Part shown: piece by piece, positions 52,195 through 62,884 of the stretch
Layout of the letters: each line of letters starts with the position of its first letter
Numbering within the stretch: position 1 is the stretch's first letter
DNA from: Bacteroidales bacterium
GTDB taxonomy: Bacteria > Bacteroidota > Bacteroidia > Bacteroidales > F082
NCBI GenBank assembly: GCA_017616675.1
Contig: JAFZXR010000025.1
Span: 1 to 64,000 of the forward strand
DNA: 64,000 nucleotides
Reading direction: 5' to 3'
Made by a program: the position numbers and the translations under genes
The notes under the pieces: model-generated
Told to the model about the DNA's origin: nothing
Database searches by the model: none
The model's input: the letters and a program-made list of their open reading frames with translations, nothing else

Positions 52195-53220
52195 ATGAAA
52201 AGAGGATTCGGAAGCGACAACCATTCGGGCATCAGTCCGGAGGTCTTGAAGGCGATAGCCGATGCCAACGTCGACCACGCCCTGGCTTACGGCGACGATG
52301 AATACTGCGCCCGCGTTGAACAATTGTTTAAGCAACACTTTGGTAATCAAGCAGTTGTGTCGTTTGTGTTTAACGGCACAGGCGCCAACACCATGGCTAT
52401 CGACGCTATGGTTCGCTCGCATGAGGCTGTGGTCTGTGCCGAGACAGCTCATGTCAACGTGGATGAATGCGGTGCTCCCCAAAGAATAGTTGGATGCCGC
52501 CTGCTCACTGTCGACACGCCCGATGGCAAACTCACTCCAGAGTTGGTTAAGACTCGTCTGCACGGCTTCGGATTTGAACATCATTCGCAGCCTAAGGCGA
52601 TAACGATAACGCAGTCGACGGAGCTCGGAACGCTCTATACCATCAACGAAATCAAGGCTTTAGCGAAGCTGGCGCACGAATATGATATGTATCTGCACGT
52701 CGATGGCGCCCGTCTCGCAAACGCAGCTGTGGCTCTGAATTGCACCTTCAAGGAGATGACCACGGATGCCGGCGTCGATGTGGTGTCGTTCGGAGGCACC
52801 AAAAACGGCCTGATGATAGGCGAGTCGGTGGTGTTCCTGAATTCTGAGCTTGCCAAAGACTACAAATATCGCCGCAAACAAGGACTTCAGCTCTGTTCGA
52901 AGATGCGTTTCCTCGCGGTGCAGTTTGAGGCGTATTTCAAAGACGACCTCTGGCGCCGCAATGCCGAGCATTCCAACCGCATGGCGCAGCTTTTGTACAA
53001 TGCTGTCAAGGATATCCCGCAGGTTAAGGTGATGTACCCGGTGCAGGTGAACGGCGTCTTCGTGAAACTTCCGCGTAACGTCTGGACAGAGCTGCAAAAA
53101 CAGTATTTCTTCTACGATTGGGACCTCGACAACGATGTGGTGCGCTGGATGTGCTCATTCGACACCAGCGTTCAGGATGTGGAAAATTTTGTCAACGCCT
53201 TGAAAAAATTAATCAAATGA
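52195..53220 (+). CDS. Low-specificity threonine aldolase / beta-eliminating lyase
   Basis: A 341-residue PLP enzyme of fold type I that cleaves threonine to glycine and acetaldehyde. Family parts: FGSDNHSGISPEVLKAI at the start, HVDGARLANAAVAL for the cofactor Asp, and the Schiff-base Lys in VVSFGGTKNGLMIGE. The HVNVDECGAP part resembles the substrate-binding His region. It overlaps the HAD hydrolase start by four bases (ATGA), so the two are translationally coupled. Confidence 0.92.
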   Translation: MKRGFGSDNHSGISPEVLKAIADANVDHALAYGDDEYCARVEQLFKQHFGNQAVVSFVFNGTGANTMAIDAMVRSHEAVVCAETAHVNVDECGAPQRIVGCRLLTVDTPDGKLTPELVKTRLHGFGFEHHSQPKAITITQSTELGTLYTINEIKALAKLAHEYDMYLHVDGARLANAAVALNCTFKEMTTDAGVDVVSFGGTKNGLMIGESVVFLNSELAKDYKYRRKQGLQLCSKMRFLAVQFEAYFKDDLWRRNAEHSNRMAQLLYNAVKDIPQVKVMYPVQVNGVFVKLPRNVWTELQKQYFFYDWDLDNDVVRWMCSFDTSVQDVENFVNALKKLIK

Positions 53221-53834
53221 TAAAGAATATAATCTTCGACTTCGGCGGGGTGCTGGTGGACTGGAATCCGCATTATCTTTTCGATAAGTATTTCAACGAT
53301 ATCAACGAGTCGAACTATTTCGTCGAAAACGTTTGCAATAGCGAGTGGAATGCCGAGATGGACGGCGGAAAACCGTTTGAACGGGCCGTGAGAGAACGCT
53401 CGGCGATGTTTCCGAAATACGCTGAAGCACTAAGGCTTTACCAAACCAACTGGATGGACACTATGGGAGAGGAGATTCCTGAAATGTACGACCTTATCAA
53501 ATCATTGAAAGCCAATGGTTTTCCAGTTATTTATGGCCTCACCAACTGGTCGGCGGAGACTTTTCCAACAGTACAAAAAACTTATCGCATCTTCAGTCTC
53601 ATCGACAAGATTGTCGTTAGTGGTGAAGTCAAGCAACTGAAGCCGAATCCGGAGATTTTTTACACTTTGTTGAATAAATTCAATTTGAAACCCGAAGAGA
53701 GTCTCTTCATCGATGATAACCTGAAAAATGTCGAAGGTGCTAAAGCCGTGGGAATCAATGCTTTAAGATTTGAAAATGCTAATAAGTTAAAAGAAGATTT
53801 GAAAGTATTGATTCCGTCATTTCGACTGAAGTGA
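53217..53834 (+). CDS. HAD-family hydrolase (YihX-like)
   Basis: A 205-residue phosphatase-type protein. HAD motifs: nucleophile Asp in IIFDFGGVLVDWNP, Thr in GLTNWS, Lys in VVSGEVKQLKPNPEIF and acidic pair in LFIDDNLKNVEGA. The likely substrate is a small sugar or nucleotide phosphate. The ATG overlaps the aldolase stop. The last five codons and the stop (SFRLK-TGA) are read from the left end of a palindromic element, so the original C-terminus has been replaced. Confidence 0.9.
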   Translation: MIKNIIFDFGGVLVDWNPHYLFDKYFNDINESNYFVENVCNSEWNAEMDGGKPFERAVRERSAMFPKYAEALRLYQTNWMDTMGEEIPEMYDLIKSLKANGFPVIYGLTNWSAETFPTVQKTYRIFSLIDKIVVSGEVKQLKPNPEIFYTLLNKFNLKPEESLFIDDNLKNVEGAKAVGINALRFENANKLKEDLKVLIPSFRLK

Positions 53835-53954
53835 AATGAAATGGAACGGAATGGAGAAATCCTCCATCAACGTAAACATATTATCTATGGTTATTCTTTA
53901 ATGATTTTACTAAAAAGGATTTCTCGACTTCACTTCGTTACGCTCGAAATGACG
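53815..53954. repeat. 140-bp palindromic element joining the ends of the HAD gene and miaA
   Basis: Begins CGTCATTTCGACTGAAG and ends CGTTACGCTCGAAATGACG. Its core is the reverse complement of that in ribD (47252-47389), with about nine in ten bases alike over the aligned part. The two outer arms supply the last codons and stop codons of both convergent genes: TGA at 53832-53834 for the HAD gene and at 53932-53930 for miaA. Confidence 0.95.
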
Positions 53955-54838
53955 TTGGCAATAATCTTATCAACTTCTTCAATAGTAAACCACTGATAAT
54001 CACCGTGTTTCCTTAACCACGTCATCTGTCGTTTGGCATACTGGCGAGTATTAATCTTAATCTGCTCTACAGCCTGTTCCAAAGTGCATTTTCCGTCGAG
54101 ATAATCGAACAACTCCTTGTAACCCACTGTGTTTAAAGAGTTTAGATGACGTTTCGGGTACACTGACTTCACCTCCTCGAGCAATCCTTGCTGCATCATC
54201 AAGTCAACACGCTTGTTAATGCGTTCGATGAGCTTGTCGCGATCCCAAAGGATGGCTAATTTTATGATGTTGAAGTCTCTTTTTGCGGCGTTTCCTTGTC
54301 TGAAAGTGGAGTAGGACTTGCCTGTTTGATAATAAACCTCCAGCGCACGCTGCAAACGACGTGGATTCTGCTTGTCTACAATCTTAAAATACTCTTTGTC
54401 AACATATTCGACTTCCTTCTGCAAAGCCTCGATGCCTCCTACTTCGAGCATCTTGGTTACCTTGGCTCTGATCTCTTCCGAAATATCCGGAATCTCATCC
54501 AAACCGTTGCACACTGCATCGATAAACAAACCCGAACCGCCGGTCATGACAGCTACATTATGATTCTTAAAGTAATTCTTTAAGTAAAGTATTACATCTT
54601 TCTCATAATCAGCAACATCGTACTTGTCTTCAATGCTCAAATTATGCACGAAATGATGCTTCACTTCGGCTAGTTCTTCAGCCGTAGGAGCGGCCGTTCC
54701 AATCGACAGTTCTTTGTAAAACTGACGGCTGTCGGCAGATATTATCTCGGCATCAAAAGCTTTGGCAAGCTTGATTGCCGTCGCGGTTTTTCCCGACGCG
54801 GTAGGTCCAGCCAACACTATGAGATGCTTGTTTTCCAA
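53930..54838 (-). CDS. miaA: tRNA dimethylallyltransferase MiaA
   Basis: A 302-residue enzyme that adds an isopentenyl group to A37 of tRNAs reading UNN codons. Present are the P-loop LAGPTASGKTATAI, the DSRQFYKEL part, GGSGLFIDAV, and the tail KRQMTWLRKHGDYQWF. The start is a TTG at 54838, eight bases after the cca stop; no ATG gives the P-loop at the right place. The last residues (VISSVTK) and stop come from the palindromic element, replacing a tail that varies in the family anyway. Confidence 0.95.
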   Translation of the reverse strand: MENKHLIVLAGPTASGKTATAIKLAKAFDAEIISADSRQFYKELSIGTAAPTAEELAEVKHHFVHNLSIEDKYDVADYEKDVILYLKNYFKNHNVAVMTGGSGLFIDAVCNGLDEIPDISEEIRAKVTKMLEVGGIEALQKEVEYVDKEYFKIVDKQNPRRLQRALEVYYQTGKSYSTFRQGNAAKRDFNIIKLAILWDRDKLIERINKRVDLMMQQGLLEEVKSVYPKRHLNSLNTVGYKELFDYLDGKCTLEQAVEQIKINTRQYAKRQMTWLRKHGDYQWFTIEEVDKIIANVISSVTK

Positions 54839-54846
54839 AACAGAAA

Positions 54847-56313
54847 TTATTTGACGGGAACGGGTCCGTTCGACTTAACTTCAACAGGCTCAGTGACTTC
54901 GCAAACCACCTTCAAACCAATCTTTTCGCCTTCGGCCTTCATAAACTGATATGCTTCCTCGAAATTATTGCCAATGATGCCGTCCAAAATGGCTTCGCGG
55001 ATGGCGGTTTTTATCACGCCCACGTCGCGACACTCTGGAATTCCAAAGGTTTTCATGATGACAGTGCCATCGACAGGTGGCTGCCAGTTGCGCAGATGGT
55101 CTTTCGCCTCAATCTCCTTCAATTTCCTTCTTACAATCTGGAAATTGTTGTGGAAACGGGCTTTCTTTTCTTCATTTTTCGATGTGATATCGGCATCGCA
55201 AAGCGTCATCAGATCGTCGATGTCGTCGCCTGCGTCGAAGAGCAAACGCCTTACTGCTGAATCAGTTACGATGTCTTGAGCCAGCACGATAGGGCGGAGG
55301 TGGAGGTAAACCAACTTCTCCACATATTTCATCTTCTCATTCAAAGGAAGCTTGAAGTTGGCAAAGATCTTATGAACCATCTTCGAGCCTTTCACCTCAT
55401 GACCGTGGAAGGTCCAGCCGGCTTCTTTCTCGAAACGTTTGGTCAAAGGCTTGGCTATGTCATGCAAGATTGCAGCCCAACGGAGCCATAAATCACCACC
55501 GCTAAGTGCCACATTATCAAGCACTTCGAGGGTGTGATAAAAATTATCTTTATGTCCTTTGCCTTCCTGAATCTCGACGCCTTTCAAGGCCGCCATCTGC
55601 GGGAAAATCAATGGAAGCAGGCCGCTTTTATCCAACAGCTTGAAACCTAAGCTCGGCACGTCCGACATGATGATTTTATTCATCTCCTCGGTGACGCGCT
55701 CCATCGATATTATCTTGATTCTCTGGGCGTTACGACGAATGGCATCGAACGATTCACCCTCAATCATGAAATGCAGCTGAGTGGCAAACCTGATGGCTCG
55801 CATCATGCGCAAAGGGTCGTCGGAGTAGGTGATATCTGGATCTAAAGGTGTGCGGATGATCTTGTCTTCAAGGTCTTTGACACCGTTGAATGGGTCGACA
55901 AGCTCGCCGAAGTCGCTCTCGTTCAATGAGATAGCCATCGCGTTGATTGTGAAGTCACGGCGGTTTTGGTCGTCCTCCAATGTGCCGTCTTCGCAGGTAG
56001 GCTTGCGGCTGTCTGCTGTATACGACTCCTTTCGGGCGCCCACAAATTCAATCTCGTGACCTGCCGCGTTGATCATAGCGGTGCCGAAACGACCGTAATA
56101 CTTCACATGTTTCTTGCCTGGGAGCAACGATGCTGTTTTCTTGGCGAGCTCAATGCCGCTCCCGACCGTAACTACATCAATATCATTCGATTGACGATGC
56201 AACAGCAGGTCACGGACATAGCCGCCCACGATGTACGAATCGTAACCCAATTCGCGCGACGCGGCGGTTATCACCTTGAAAAAACGGTTATCTATTTTGT
56301 CCTGGAGGTTCAT
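54847..56313 (-). CDS. cca: CCA tRNA nucleotidyltransferase with HD domain
   Basis: A 488-residue enzyme that builds or repairs the 3' CCA end of tRNAs. Parts: YIVGGYVRDLLLHRQSNDID with the two catalytic Asp, DFTINAMAI, the DPLRMMRAIRFATQL segment, and a C-terminal HD domain with ILHDIAKPLTK. The final residues (VTEPVEVKSNGPVPVK) look like a translated dispersed repeat and are not part of the usual fold. It overlaps clpC by four bases (ATGA) and is followed closely by miaA, giving a clpC-cca-miaA operon. Confidence 0.94.
   Translation of the reverse strand: MNLQDKIDNRFFKVITAASRELGYDSYIVGGYVRDLLLHRQSNDIDVVTVGSGIELAKKTASLLPGKKHVKYYGRFGTAMINAAGHEIEFVGARKESYTADSRKPTCEDGTLEDDQNRRDFTINAMAISLNESDFGELVDPFNGVKDLEDKIIRTPLDPDITYSDDPLRMMRAIRFATQLHFMIEGESFDAIRRNAQRIKIISMERVTEEMNKIIMSDVPSLGFKLLDKSGLLPLIFPQMAALKGVEIQEGKGHKDNFYHTLEVLDNVALSGGDLWLRWAAILHDIAKPLTKRFEKEAGWTFHGHEVKGSKMVHKIFANFKLPLNEKMKYVEKLVYLHLRPIVLAQDIVTDSAVRRLLFDAGDDIDDLMTLCDADITSKNEEKKARFHNNFQIVRRKLKEIEAKDHLRNWQPPVDGTVIMKTFGIPECRDVGVIKTAIREAILDGIIGNNFEEAYQFMKAEGEKIGLKVVCEVTEPVEVKSNGPVPVK
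54855..54897. repeat. Repeat-derived 3' tail of cca
   Basis: The plus strand has CTTCAACAGGCTCAGTGAC (54879-54897), close to a CTTCGACAGGCTCAGTGAC string that recurs in many genomes, and a small inverted repeat AACGG-GT-CCGTT (54859-54870). It encodes the TEPVEV tail of cca. No second copy is in the window. Confidence 0.5.
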
Positions 56314-58835
56314 TCAGTTGTAATAGTCATATCATCTTTTTCGGCATCGTAATCGATAACGATTTTCGTTCCTTTTGCTGGGTTCGATTTGATGATTTCC
56401 TCGGCGAGGACGTCTTCCACGTATTTCTGGATGGCGCGCTTCAACGGACGTGCTCCGTATTGCTCGTCCCAGCCTTTCTCGGCGATGAAACTCCTTGCTT
56501 TTTCAGTGAGTTCCGGCTCGTAACCCATCTCTCTGATACGCTCAAATACCTTCTTCAGTTCGATATCGATAATCTTATCGATGTTATCCTTGTTCAGCGA
56601 CTCGAATATCACCACCTCGTCGATTCTGTTAAGGAATTCAGGGGCAAACGAGCGTTTTAAGGCATTTTCGATTACGGCACGGGAATATTTATCTTTCGAA
56701 TCTTTCTTTGCCTGTGTGCCAAATCCAACGCCCTGTCCGAAGTCCTTTAGCTGGCGTGAGCCGATGTTCGACGTCATGATGACGATGGTGTTCTTGAAAT
56801 CGACTCTGCGGCCTAACGAATCGGTCAGCACGCCGTCGTCCAACACCTGCAATAACAGATGGAACACATCCGGATGTGCCTTCTCGATCTCGTCCAAAAG
56901 CACGATGGAGTAGGGTTTACGGCGAACTTTCTCAGTCAGTTGGCCGCCTTCTTCGTAACCCACATATCCTGGAGGCGCTCCAACGAGACGTGAAACTGCG
57001 AACTTCTCCATATATTCGCTCATGTCGATACGAATCAATGCATCTTCCGAGTCGAAGAGATATTTTGCTAAAACCTTGGCCAGATAGGTCTTTCCGACGC
57101 CTGTAGGACCGAGGAAGATGAAGCTTCCGATAGGTCTGTTAGGGTCTTTCAATCCTGCACGGTTTCGTCTGATAGCCTTCACCACGGTCTTGATAGCTTC
57201 ATCCTGACCGATGACTGTTCCCGCCAACTCCGATTCCATGCTCATGAGGCGGTCGCCCTCGTTCTGTGCTATGCGCTGCACCGGCACTCCTGTCATCATG
57301 GCTACGACTTCTGCAACGTTCTGCTCGGTCACGGTCTCGCGATGGCTGTCGGTGTCGTTATCCCAGGCCCGCTTGGCAATCTCGAGCTTCTCGGCTAACG
57401 CCTTCTCTTCGTCGCGGTACTTGCCCGCATCCTCGAAACGTTGCTCCTTGATAGCCACCTTCTTCTGCTGACGAATCTCCTCGAGTTCTTGCTCCATGTC
57501 GATGATCTCGGTAGGCACGTGGATGCTGCTGATGTGCACCCGGGCGCCCGCCTCGTCCATGGCGTCGATGGCCTTGTCAGGGAGGTTACGGTCGGAGATG
57601 TAGCGGTTGGTGAGCTTCACGCAGGCCTCGATGGCCTCGTCATCGTACTTAACGAGGTGATGGTCCTCGTATTTGCTCTTGATGTTCTTCAAAATCTGAA
57701 CGGTCTCCTCGGGAGTCGTCGGCTCCACCAGTATTTTCTGGAAACGACGTTCCAAAGCGCCGTCTTTCTCGATATACTGACGGTACTCATCCAATGTCGT
57801 TGCACCGATGCACTGCAGCTCGCCACGAGCCAAGGCCGGCTTAAACATATTCGAAGCGTCGAGAGAACCGTTGGCATTGCCTGCTCCCACGATGTTATGG
57901 ATCTCATCGATGAAGATGATGATATCGGGATTCTTCTCAAGCTCGTTGAGGATGCCTTTCATGCGTTCCTCAAACTGTCCGCGGTATTTTGTTCCGGCGA
58001 CCACTGAACCTAAGTCAAGAACTATTATGCGTTTGTTGTAAAGCGTGCGCGACACCTTATGTGCTACGATGCGTTGCGCCAAACCCTCAGCAATTGCTGA
58101 TTTTCCCACGCCCGGCTCGCCGATGAGGATAGGGTTGTTTTTCTTCCTGCGGCTCAGCACCTGCGATATGCGCTCGAGTTCTTTATCACGTCCGACGATA
58201 GGGTCAAGGCGGCCTTCTTCGGCGGCTTTCGTCAAGTCACGACCAAAGCTGTCGAGGATAGGTGTGGCCGACTTCGTCATGCCCTTACGCTGTTGTTTAT
58301 CAGTGGTTTGCGTCGGAGCATCGTCTTCTTCGTCCTCATCCTGAAACACATTCTGAGGCTCGGGGGTGACATCTTCATTCTTGCTTTTCGAAGGATAATT
58401 AGGCGTCAGTTTTTCGACTTCCTTCTTATATCTGTTATATGTAATTCCTTCATATTCAAGCCGTTGCGATACGATATTGTTGTCGTCGTGAAGGATGGCG
58501 AGCATCAGATGTTCCGATGCGACCTGTTCGCTGTTGAAATCTTTTGCCACGATATACGTAAATTTCAGCGCGCGCTCGGCCTGCTTGGTGAGCGGTAAGT
58601 TGTTGGCGCTGCCCATGACCACGCTGTTGGTCTTTATCGAAGCTTCGAGTTTCTGCCTAAATGCTTCTATGTCAAGGCCCAGATTCTTCAAAATCTGAAC
58701 CGCATTGCTGTCTTTATCATTCACAATACCAAGGAAAATATGCTCCAGGCCGATATACGGATTGCCCATATTTACAGCCTCTTCGCGACTATGCTGCATG
58801 ATATCCTGCACCCTTGGTGAAAACTTCTGATCCAT
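56310..58835 (-). CDS. clpC: ATP-dependent Clp protease ATP-binding subunit ClpC
   Basis: An 841-residue AAA+ unfoldase that feeds proteins to ClpP. The order is two N-terminal Clp repeats (residues 1-145), first AAA+ domain with Walker [14 protein letters not shown], a UVR/middle domain (residues about 425-460, [19 protein letters not shown]) that marks ClpC over ClpB, and second AAA+ domain with [12 protein letters not shown] and a D2-small domain. It has its own -7 box and heads the operon with cca and miaA. Confidence 0.95.
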   Translation of the reverse strand: MDQKFSPRVQDIMQHSREEAVNMGNPYIGLEHIFLGIVNDKDSNAVQILKNLGLDIEAFRQKLEASIKTNSVVMGSANNLPLTKQAERALKFTYIVAKDFNSEQVASEHLMLAILHDDNNIVSQRLEYEGITYNRYKKEVEKLTPNYPSKSKNEDVTPEPQNVFQDEDEEDDAPTQTTDKQQRKGMTKSATPILDSFGRDLTKAAEEGRLDPIVGRDKELERISQVLSRRKKNNPILIGEPGVGKSAIAEGLAQRIVAHKVSRTLYNKRIIVLDLGSVVAGTKYRGQFEERMKGILNELEKNPDIIIFIDEIHNIVGAGNANGSLDASNMFKPALARGELQCIGATTLDEYRQYIEKDGALERRFQKILVEPTTPEETVQILKNIKSKYEDHHLVKYDDEAIEACVKLTNRYISDRNLPDKAIDAMDEAGARVHISSIHVPTEIIDMEQELEEIRQQKKVAIKEQRFEDAGKYRDEEKALAEKLEIAKRAWDNDTDSHRETVTEQNVAEVVAMMTGVPVQRIAQNEGDRLMSMESELAGTVIGQDEAIKTVVKAIRRNRAGLKDPNRPIGSFIFLGPTGVGKTYLAKVLAKYLFDSEDALIRIDMSEYMEKFAVSRLVGAPPGYVGYEEGGQLTEKVRRKPYSIVLLDEIEKAHPDVFHLLLQVLDDGVLTDSLGRRVDFKNTIVIMTSNIGSRQLKDFGQGVGFGTQAKKDSKDKYSRAVIENALKRSFAPEFLNRIDEVVIFESLNKDNIDKIIDIELKKVFERIREMGYEPELTEKARSFIAEKGWDEQYGARPLKRAIQKYVEDVLAEEIIKSNPAKGTKIVIDYDAEKDDMTITTE

Positions 58836-58855
58836 ATAAATAAAATTTCAAACTG

Positions 58856-58863
58856 CAAAAATA
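58856..58863 (-). promoter_or_regulatory. -7 box for clpC
   Basis: The minus strand reads TATTTTTG, matching TAnnTTTG, 20 bases before the clpC ATG. No exact -33 box at 19 bases, and no clear CIRCE-type repeat. Confidence 0.65.
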
Positions 58864-58972
58864 CAAATAAAATTCCGTCCGTGCGTCCTTTTGGCACGAT
58901 TTTTGTTAAAATAATGTTAAAAAAATGTTGGAAAATAATAAAGAATTTTGTTTTTCGTTCAAAAAAAATCCG

Positions 58973-58980
58973 TATTTTTG
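58973..58980 (+). promoter_or_regulatory. -7 box for gyrA
   Basis: TATTTTTG with TTTG 22 bases upstream (58947-58950), 41 bases before the gyrA ATG. Confidence 0.65.
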
Positions 58981-59021
58981 TAGACTATTTTAAGGATTTT
59001 TAAAAATTAAAGGAAAGATAA

Positions 59022-61589
59022 ATGGAAGAACTTTTAGAAGGTGAAAAACACGAAGGCGAACGCATCGTCCCGATAGGCATCGAGGACCACATGAAGACCA
59101 GCTACATCGACTATTCGATGTCGGTCATCGTAGCACGTGCTTTGCCTGATGTTAGAGACGGTTTGAAACCTGTACACCGCCGTATCCTTTATGGTATGAT
59201 GGACATGGGCGTGCTCTCGAATCGCCCGTATAAGAAGTCTGCAAAGGTTGTCGGCGAAGTTTTGGGTAAGTATCACCCGCATGGTGACTCGTCAGTGTAT
59301 GACGCCATGGTGCGTCTGGCTCAGGACTGGAGCATGCGTTATCCTCTCATCGACGGTCAGGGTAACTTCGGCTCTATGGATGCTGACCCACCGGCGGCAA
59401 TGCGTTACACCGAGGCACGTCTGCGTAAGATCGCCGAAGAGATGCTTGCCGATCTCGACAAGGACACTGTCGATTTTATGAACAACTACGACGATTCCGA
59501 GCAGGAACCAACAGTGCTGCCGTCACTCATCCCGAACCTCCTGGTCAACGGAGCAAGCGGTATCGCAGTGGGTATGGCAACCAACATGCCGCCTCATAAC
59601 CTCAGCGAGGTGGTCGACGGAATCATAGCCTATATCGACAATAACGACATCACTATCAGCGAGTTGATGGAGTATATCAAAGCTCCTGACTTCCCGACAG
59701 GCGGCATCATCTACGGCTACGAAGGCGTGAAAGACGCTTTCGAGACAGGCCGCGGACGTATCGTTTTGCGTGCAAACACGACTATCGAGGAACATAACGG
59801 TCACGAGCGTATCATCGCCACATCGGTGCCTTATCTCACCAATAAAGCTGATATGATCAAGCGTACCGCCGACCTTATCTCTGATAAGAAACTCGACGGA
59901 ATTGCTGATATCCGCGACGAATCCGACCGTAACGGTCTGCGTATCGTCTACGACCTGAAACGTGATGCAGTGTCGAGTGTCGTTTTGAACAAGCTGTTCC
60001 AGATGACAGGTCTGCAGAGCTCGTTCAGCGTCAACAACGTGTGCCTGGTCAACGGTCGTCCTCATACCTTGAATCTCAAGCAGTTGATTCAATACTATGT
60101 CGAGCACCGTCATCAATGCGTGGTGCGTCGCACACAGCACGATCTGCGTGAGGCTGAGAAACGCGCTCATATCTTGGAAGGTCTGGCACGTGCTATCAAC
60201 ATCATCGACGACATCATCGCCACTATCAAGGCTTGTAAGGGCGGTGCCCAAGAAGCTAAGCAGGCATTGATGGAGCAATATGGCTTCGACGACCCGCAGG
60301 CAGCAGCCATCGTGGCATACCGCTTAGGTCAGTTGGCAGGCCTCGAGATCAAGAAGATCATGGATGAGTTGGATGAGTTGCATAAGCTCATCGCTCACCT
60401 CAAGGATATCCTCGCTGATCCTGCTTTGCAGTTCGACATCATCAAGAAAGAGTTGCTTTACGTTAAAGAGAAATACGGTGACGAGCGTAAGAGCACCATC
60501 GAGCGCACGGCTGAAGACTTCAAGATGGAAGACATCATCGCTGACGATGCAGTGGTCGTGACAATCTCGCACCTTAATTATATCAAACGTACCAACCTGA
60601 CGGAATACCGCCGCCAGAGCAGGGGAGGCAAGGGCTCGAAGGGCTCTGACGCACGCGACGAAGACTTCATCGAACAGATCTTCGTGGCGACGAACCACAA
60701 CTACATGCTGTTCTTCACCGAGAAGGGCAGATGCTACTGGCTCCGCGTGTTCGAAATCCCTGAAGGCACCAAGGCCAGCAAGGGTAGGGCTATCCAGAAC
60801 CTCATCCATCTGGAGCCGGACGACAACGTCAAGGCGTATATCAACTTGACTGATATGAGTCCTGAATTCGTTGAGAATCATTATCTTACACTCATAACGA
60901 AGAAGGGTATCATCAAGAAGACAACGCTTGAGGCTTACTCACGTCCGCGCGCCACAGGTATTATCGCTCTTGGTATCCGCGAAGGCGACGAGCTGCTCGA
61001 AGCCAAGATGACCAGCGGCAACAGCGAGATTCTGATAGCGTTGAAGTCGGGTAGGGCGATCCGATTCCCGGAGAAGACAGTGCGTCCGATGGGTAGAACA
61101 GCCTCGGGAGTGCGCGCCATCACTGTGGATGACGAGAACGACGAAGTTGTAGGCATGATCTGCATCGACGACCCGGCGACTAACGTTTTGGTGGTGTCTG
61201 AAAAGGGCTACGGAAAACGTTCCGACCTTGAGGAATACCGTATCACCAACCGTGGCGGTAAGGGCGTCAAGACCATGAACATCACTGATAAGACCGGAAA
61301 GCTGGTCGCTATCAAGGACGTGGTCGACGGCGATGACCTCATGATTATCAACAAGTCAGGTATCCTCATCCGTATAGCCGTTGATACTCTGAGAGTTATG
61401 GGTCGTGCAACGCAAGGCGTGCGCCTCATCAACCTCCGCGACAACGACGAGATCGCAGCTGTTACAAAGGTAAAGGCTGAGGACATCGAAGAAGATGAAG
61501 AATTCGACGAGAATGCCGAGAACGTTGAGAATCAGGACAATAACGAAGCTACAGACAACGTTAATACAGAAAATCAACAGGAAGTTTAA
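59022..61589 (+). CDS. gyrA: DNA gyrase subunit A
   Basis: An 855-residue type II topoisomerase subunit that cuts and rejoins DNA to add negative supercoils. The active Tyr129 lies in [10 protein letters not shown]. The quinolone-determining stretch [12 protein letters not shown] has Ser90 and Asp94, the sensitive-type residues at the positions equal to Ser83 and Asp87 of E. coli. The C-terminal beta-pinwheel includes the GyrA box region ([10 protein letters not shown] near residue 528). It ends in an acidic Asn/Glu-rich tail. A TPR gene follows after 18 bases. Confidence 0.97.
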   Translation: MEELLEGEKHEGERIVPIGIEDHMKTSYIDYSMSVIVARALPDVRDGLKPVHRRILYGMMDMGVLSNRPYKKSAKVVGEVLGKYHPHGDSSVYDAMVRLAQDWSMRYPLIDGQGNFGSMDADPPAAMRYTEARLRKIAEEMLADLDKDTVDFMNNYDDSEQEPTVLPSLIPNLLVNGASGIAVGMATNMPPHNLSEVVDGIIAYIDNNDITISELMEYIKAPDFPTGGIIYGYEGVKDAFETGRGRIVLRANTTIEEHNGHERIIATSVPYLTNKADMIKRTADLISDKKLDGIADIRDESDRNGLRIVYDLKRDAVSSVVLNKLFQMTGLQSSFSVNNVCLVNGRPHTLNLKQLIQYYVEHRHQCVVRRTQHDLREAEKRAHILEGLARAINIIDDIIATIKACKGGAQEAKQALMEQYGFDDPQAAAIVAYRLGQLAGLEIKKIMDELDELHKLIAHLKDILADPALQFDIIKKELLYVKEKYGDERKSTIERTAEDFKMEDIIADDAVVVTISHLNYIKRTNLTEYRRQSRGGKGSKGSDARDEDFIEQIFVATNHNYMLFFTEKGRCYWLRVFEIPEGTKASKGRAIQNLIHLEPDDNVKAYINLTDMSPEFVENHYLTLITKKGIIKKTTLEAYSRPRATGIIALGIREGDELLEAKMTSGNSEILIALKSGRAIRFPEKTVRPMGRTASGVRAITVDDENDEVVGMICIDDPATNVLVVSEKGYGKRSDLEEYRITNRGGKGVKTMNITDKTGKLVAIKDVVDGDDLMIINKSGILIRIAVDTLRVMGRATQGVRLINLRDNDEIAAVTKVKAEDIEEDEEFDENAENVENQDNNEATDNVNTENQQEV

Positions 61590-61607
61590 CTTTTAAAATT
61601 GAATAAA

Positions 61608-62849
61608 ATGAAAAAAGTATTGTTATTATTAGCATTGGCATTATTCGGCCAGTTTGCTATAGCCCAAGACATGCAACGTCAGAACGCTAACAACTACCAG
61701 AGACAAGCTCAGCAGCTTATCGACGCGGCCGACGATTACAAGGTTGTCGGTAAAGTTGACAAGGCTGCAAAGCAGATGAAGGACGCCAAGATCTTGATGG
61801 GAAAGGCAAAAGCATCTATCGACGCCGCTTCACAGCATGAGTCGACAATGAATCAGGCTAAGACATGGCATTATTGTGCTGTTATTTATTACAAAATCGG
61901 TGCTTATCTTGAGTTTTACGACCTCGAGCCTAACGCATTCGAGAAGGTTTTGGCAGCTGTTGAGAAAGTTAAGGAACTCGACCAGAAGTATTACATGCAG
62001 AACGGTCAGGAACTCGCTTCGTACGTGAGAGCTGTCGACAACACCTATTATCAGCTTGGTGTTGAGAGCTTCAACAGCGGCAATTATGAAGAAGCTATGG
62101 CCGACTTCCAGAAGGCCAACAACGCAGCAGCGACAATCGGCGCTTACGACGATGCAGCTATGATTAACCTCGCAGTATGCGCTACCAAGAGCGGTAAATA
62201 CGACGTGGCAGCTGCTGCTTACGAAGAGCTCATCTCGAAAGGCTTCGACGATGCAAGCATTTATTCAGGAATCATCAACGCTTACAGAGAACTCGGTCAG
62301 GGTGAGAAGTCAGTGCAGATGATTGAAGCAGCAAGAGCTAAGTATCCTGATGATCCTCAGCTGGTTAACGACATGATCAACACCTACATTTCATTGCATA
62401 GAGAAGGGGAGATCGTCGACCAGATCGAGGGTATGGCGAAGAAATACACCGATCAGCCGGTTTATTACTTCATCCTTGGAACAATCTACGGCAACAGAGA
62501 ATCGGAGATTTACGACCTCGAGAAAGCTCTCGGATACTATGAGAGCGCAATCGCTGAGAATCAGGCATACGCTGACGCATATTACAACGCAGGCGCTTTG
62601 TTGATTGACAAAGCTTCGGAAATCTACCAGGCTGCCAACGACAAAGACCCAAGCGAGTATTCAAACTTCAACGCATACCTCGCAGCAACCGACGCGATGG
62701 CTGAGGAAGCTAAGAGTTATGACCAGAGAGCGTTGCCATACGTTGAGAAGACCTACGAGTTGCTTCCTGACGATCCGGCTGTAAAGCAGGCACTCAGAGG
62801 CATCTACGCACGTCTGAAGATGATGGACAAGGCTAAAGCTCTTGACTAA
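61608..62849 (+). CDS. Exported tetratricopeptide-repeat protein
   Basis: A 413-residue protein. MKKVLLLLALALFGQFAIAQ is a signal peptide, so the ATG at 61608 is chosen over a TTG nine bases upstream. Several TPR-like helix pairs are visible (YYQLGVESFNSGNYEEAMAD, INLAVCATKSGKYDVAAAAY, ADAYYNAGALLIDKASEIY). It is probably a periplasmic scaffold or outer-membrane partner. It follows gyrA closely and ends before an intrinsic terminator. The exact role is unknown. Confidence 0.85.
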   Translation: MKKVLLLLALALFGQFAIAQDMQRQNANNYQRQAQQLIDAADDYKVVGKVDKAAKQMKDAKILMGKAKASIDAASQHESTMNQAKTWHYCAVIYYKIGAYLEFYDLEPNAFEKVLAAVEKVKELDQKYYMQNGQELASYVRAVDNTYYQLGVESFNSGNYEEAMADFQKANNAAATIGAYDDAAMINLAVCATKSGKYDVAAAAYEELISKGFDDASIYSGIINAYRELGQGEKSVQMIEAARAKYPDDPQLVNDMINTYISLHREGEIVDQIEGMAKKYTDQPVYYFILGTIYGNRESEIYDLEKALGYYESAIAENQAYADAYYNAGALLIDKASEIYQAANDKDPSEYSNFNAYLAATDAMAEEAKSYDQRALPYVEKTYELLPDDPAVKQALRGIYARLKMMDKAKALD

Positions 62850-62858
62850 TCTAAAACT

Positions 62859-62884
62859 GGTGGGGTGTGATGCTCCACCTTTTT
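62859..62884 (+). terminator. Intrinsic terminator after the gyrA-TPR transcript
   Basis: GGTGGGG (62859-62865) pairs with CTCCACC (62873-62879) with one G-T pair, then a run of T to 62884. It lies 10 bases after the TPR stop. Confidence 0.8.

Noticed and set aside
53835..53929. Small gene between the HAD gene and miaA
   Set aside because: The gap is wholly the core of the palindromic element.
36999..53954. CRISPR array explanation for the repeated palindromes
   Set aside because: Copies are kilobases apart, lack regular spacers, and no cas gene is present.
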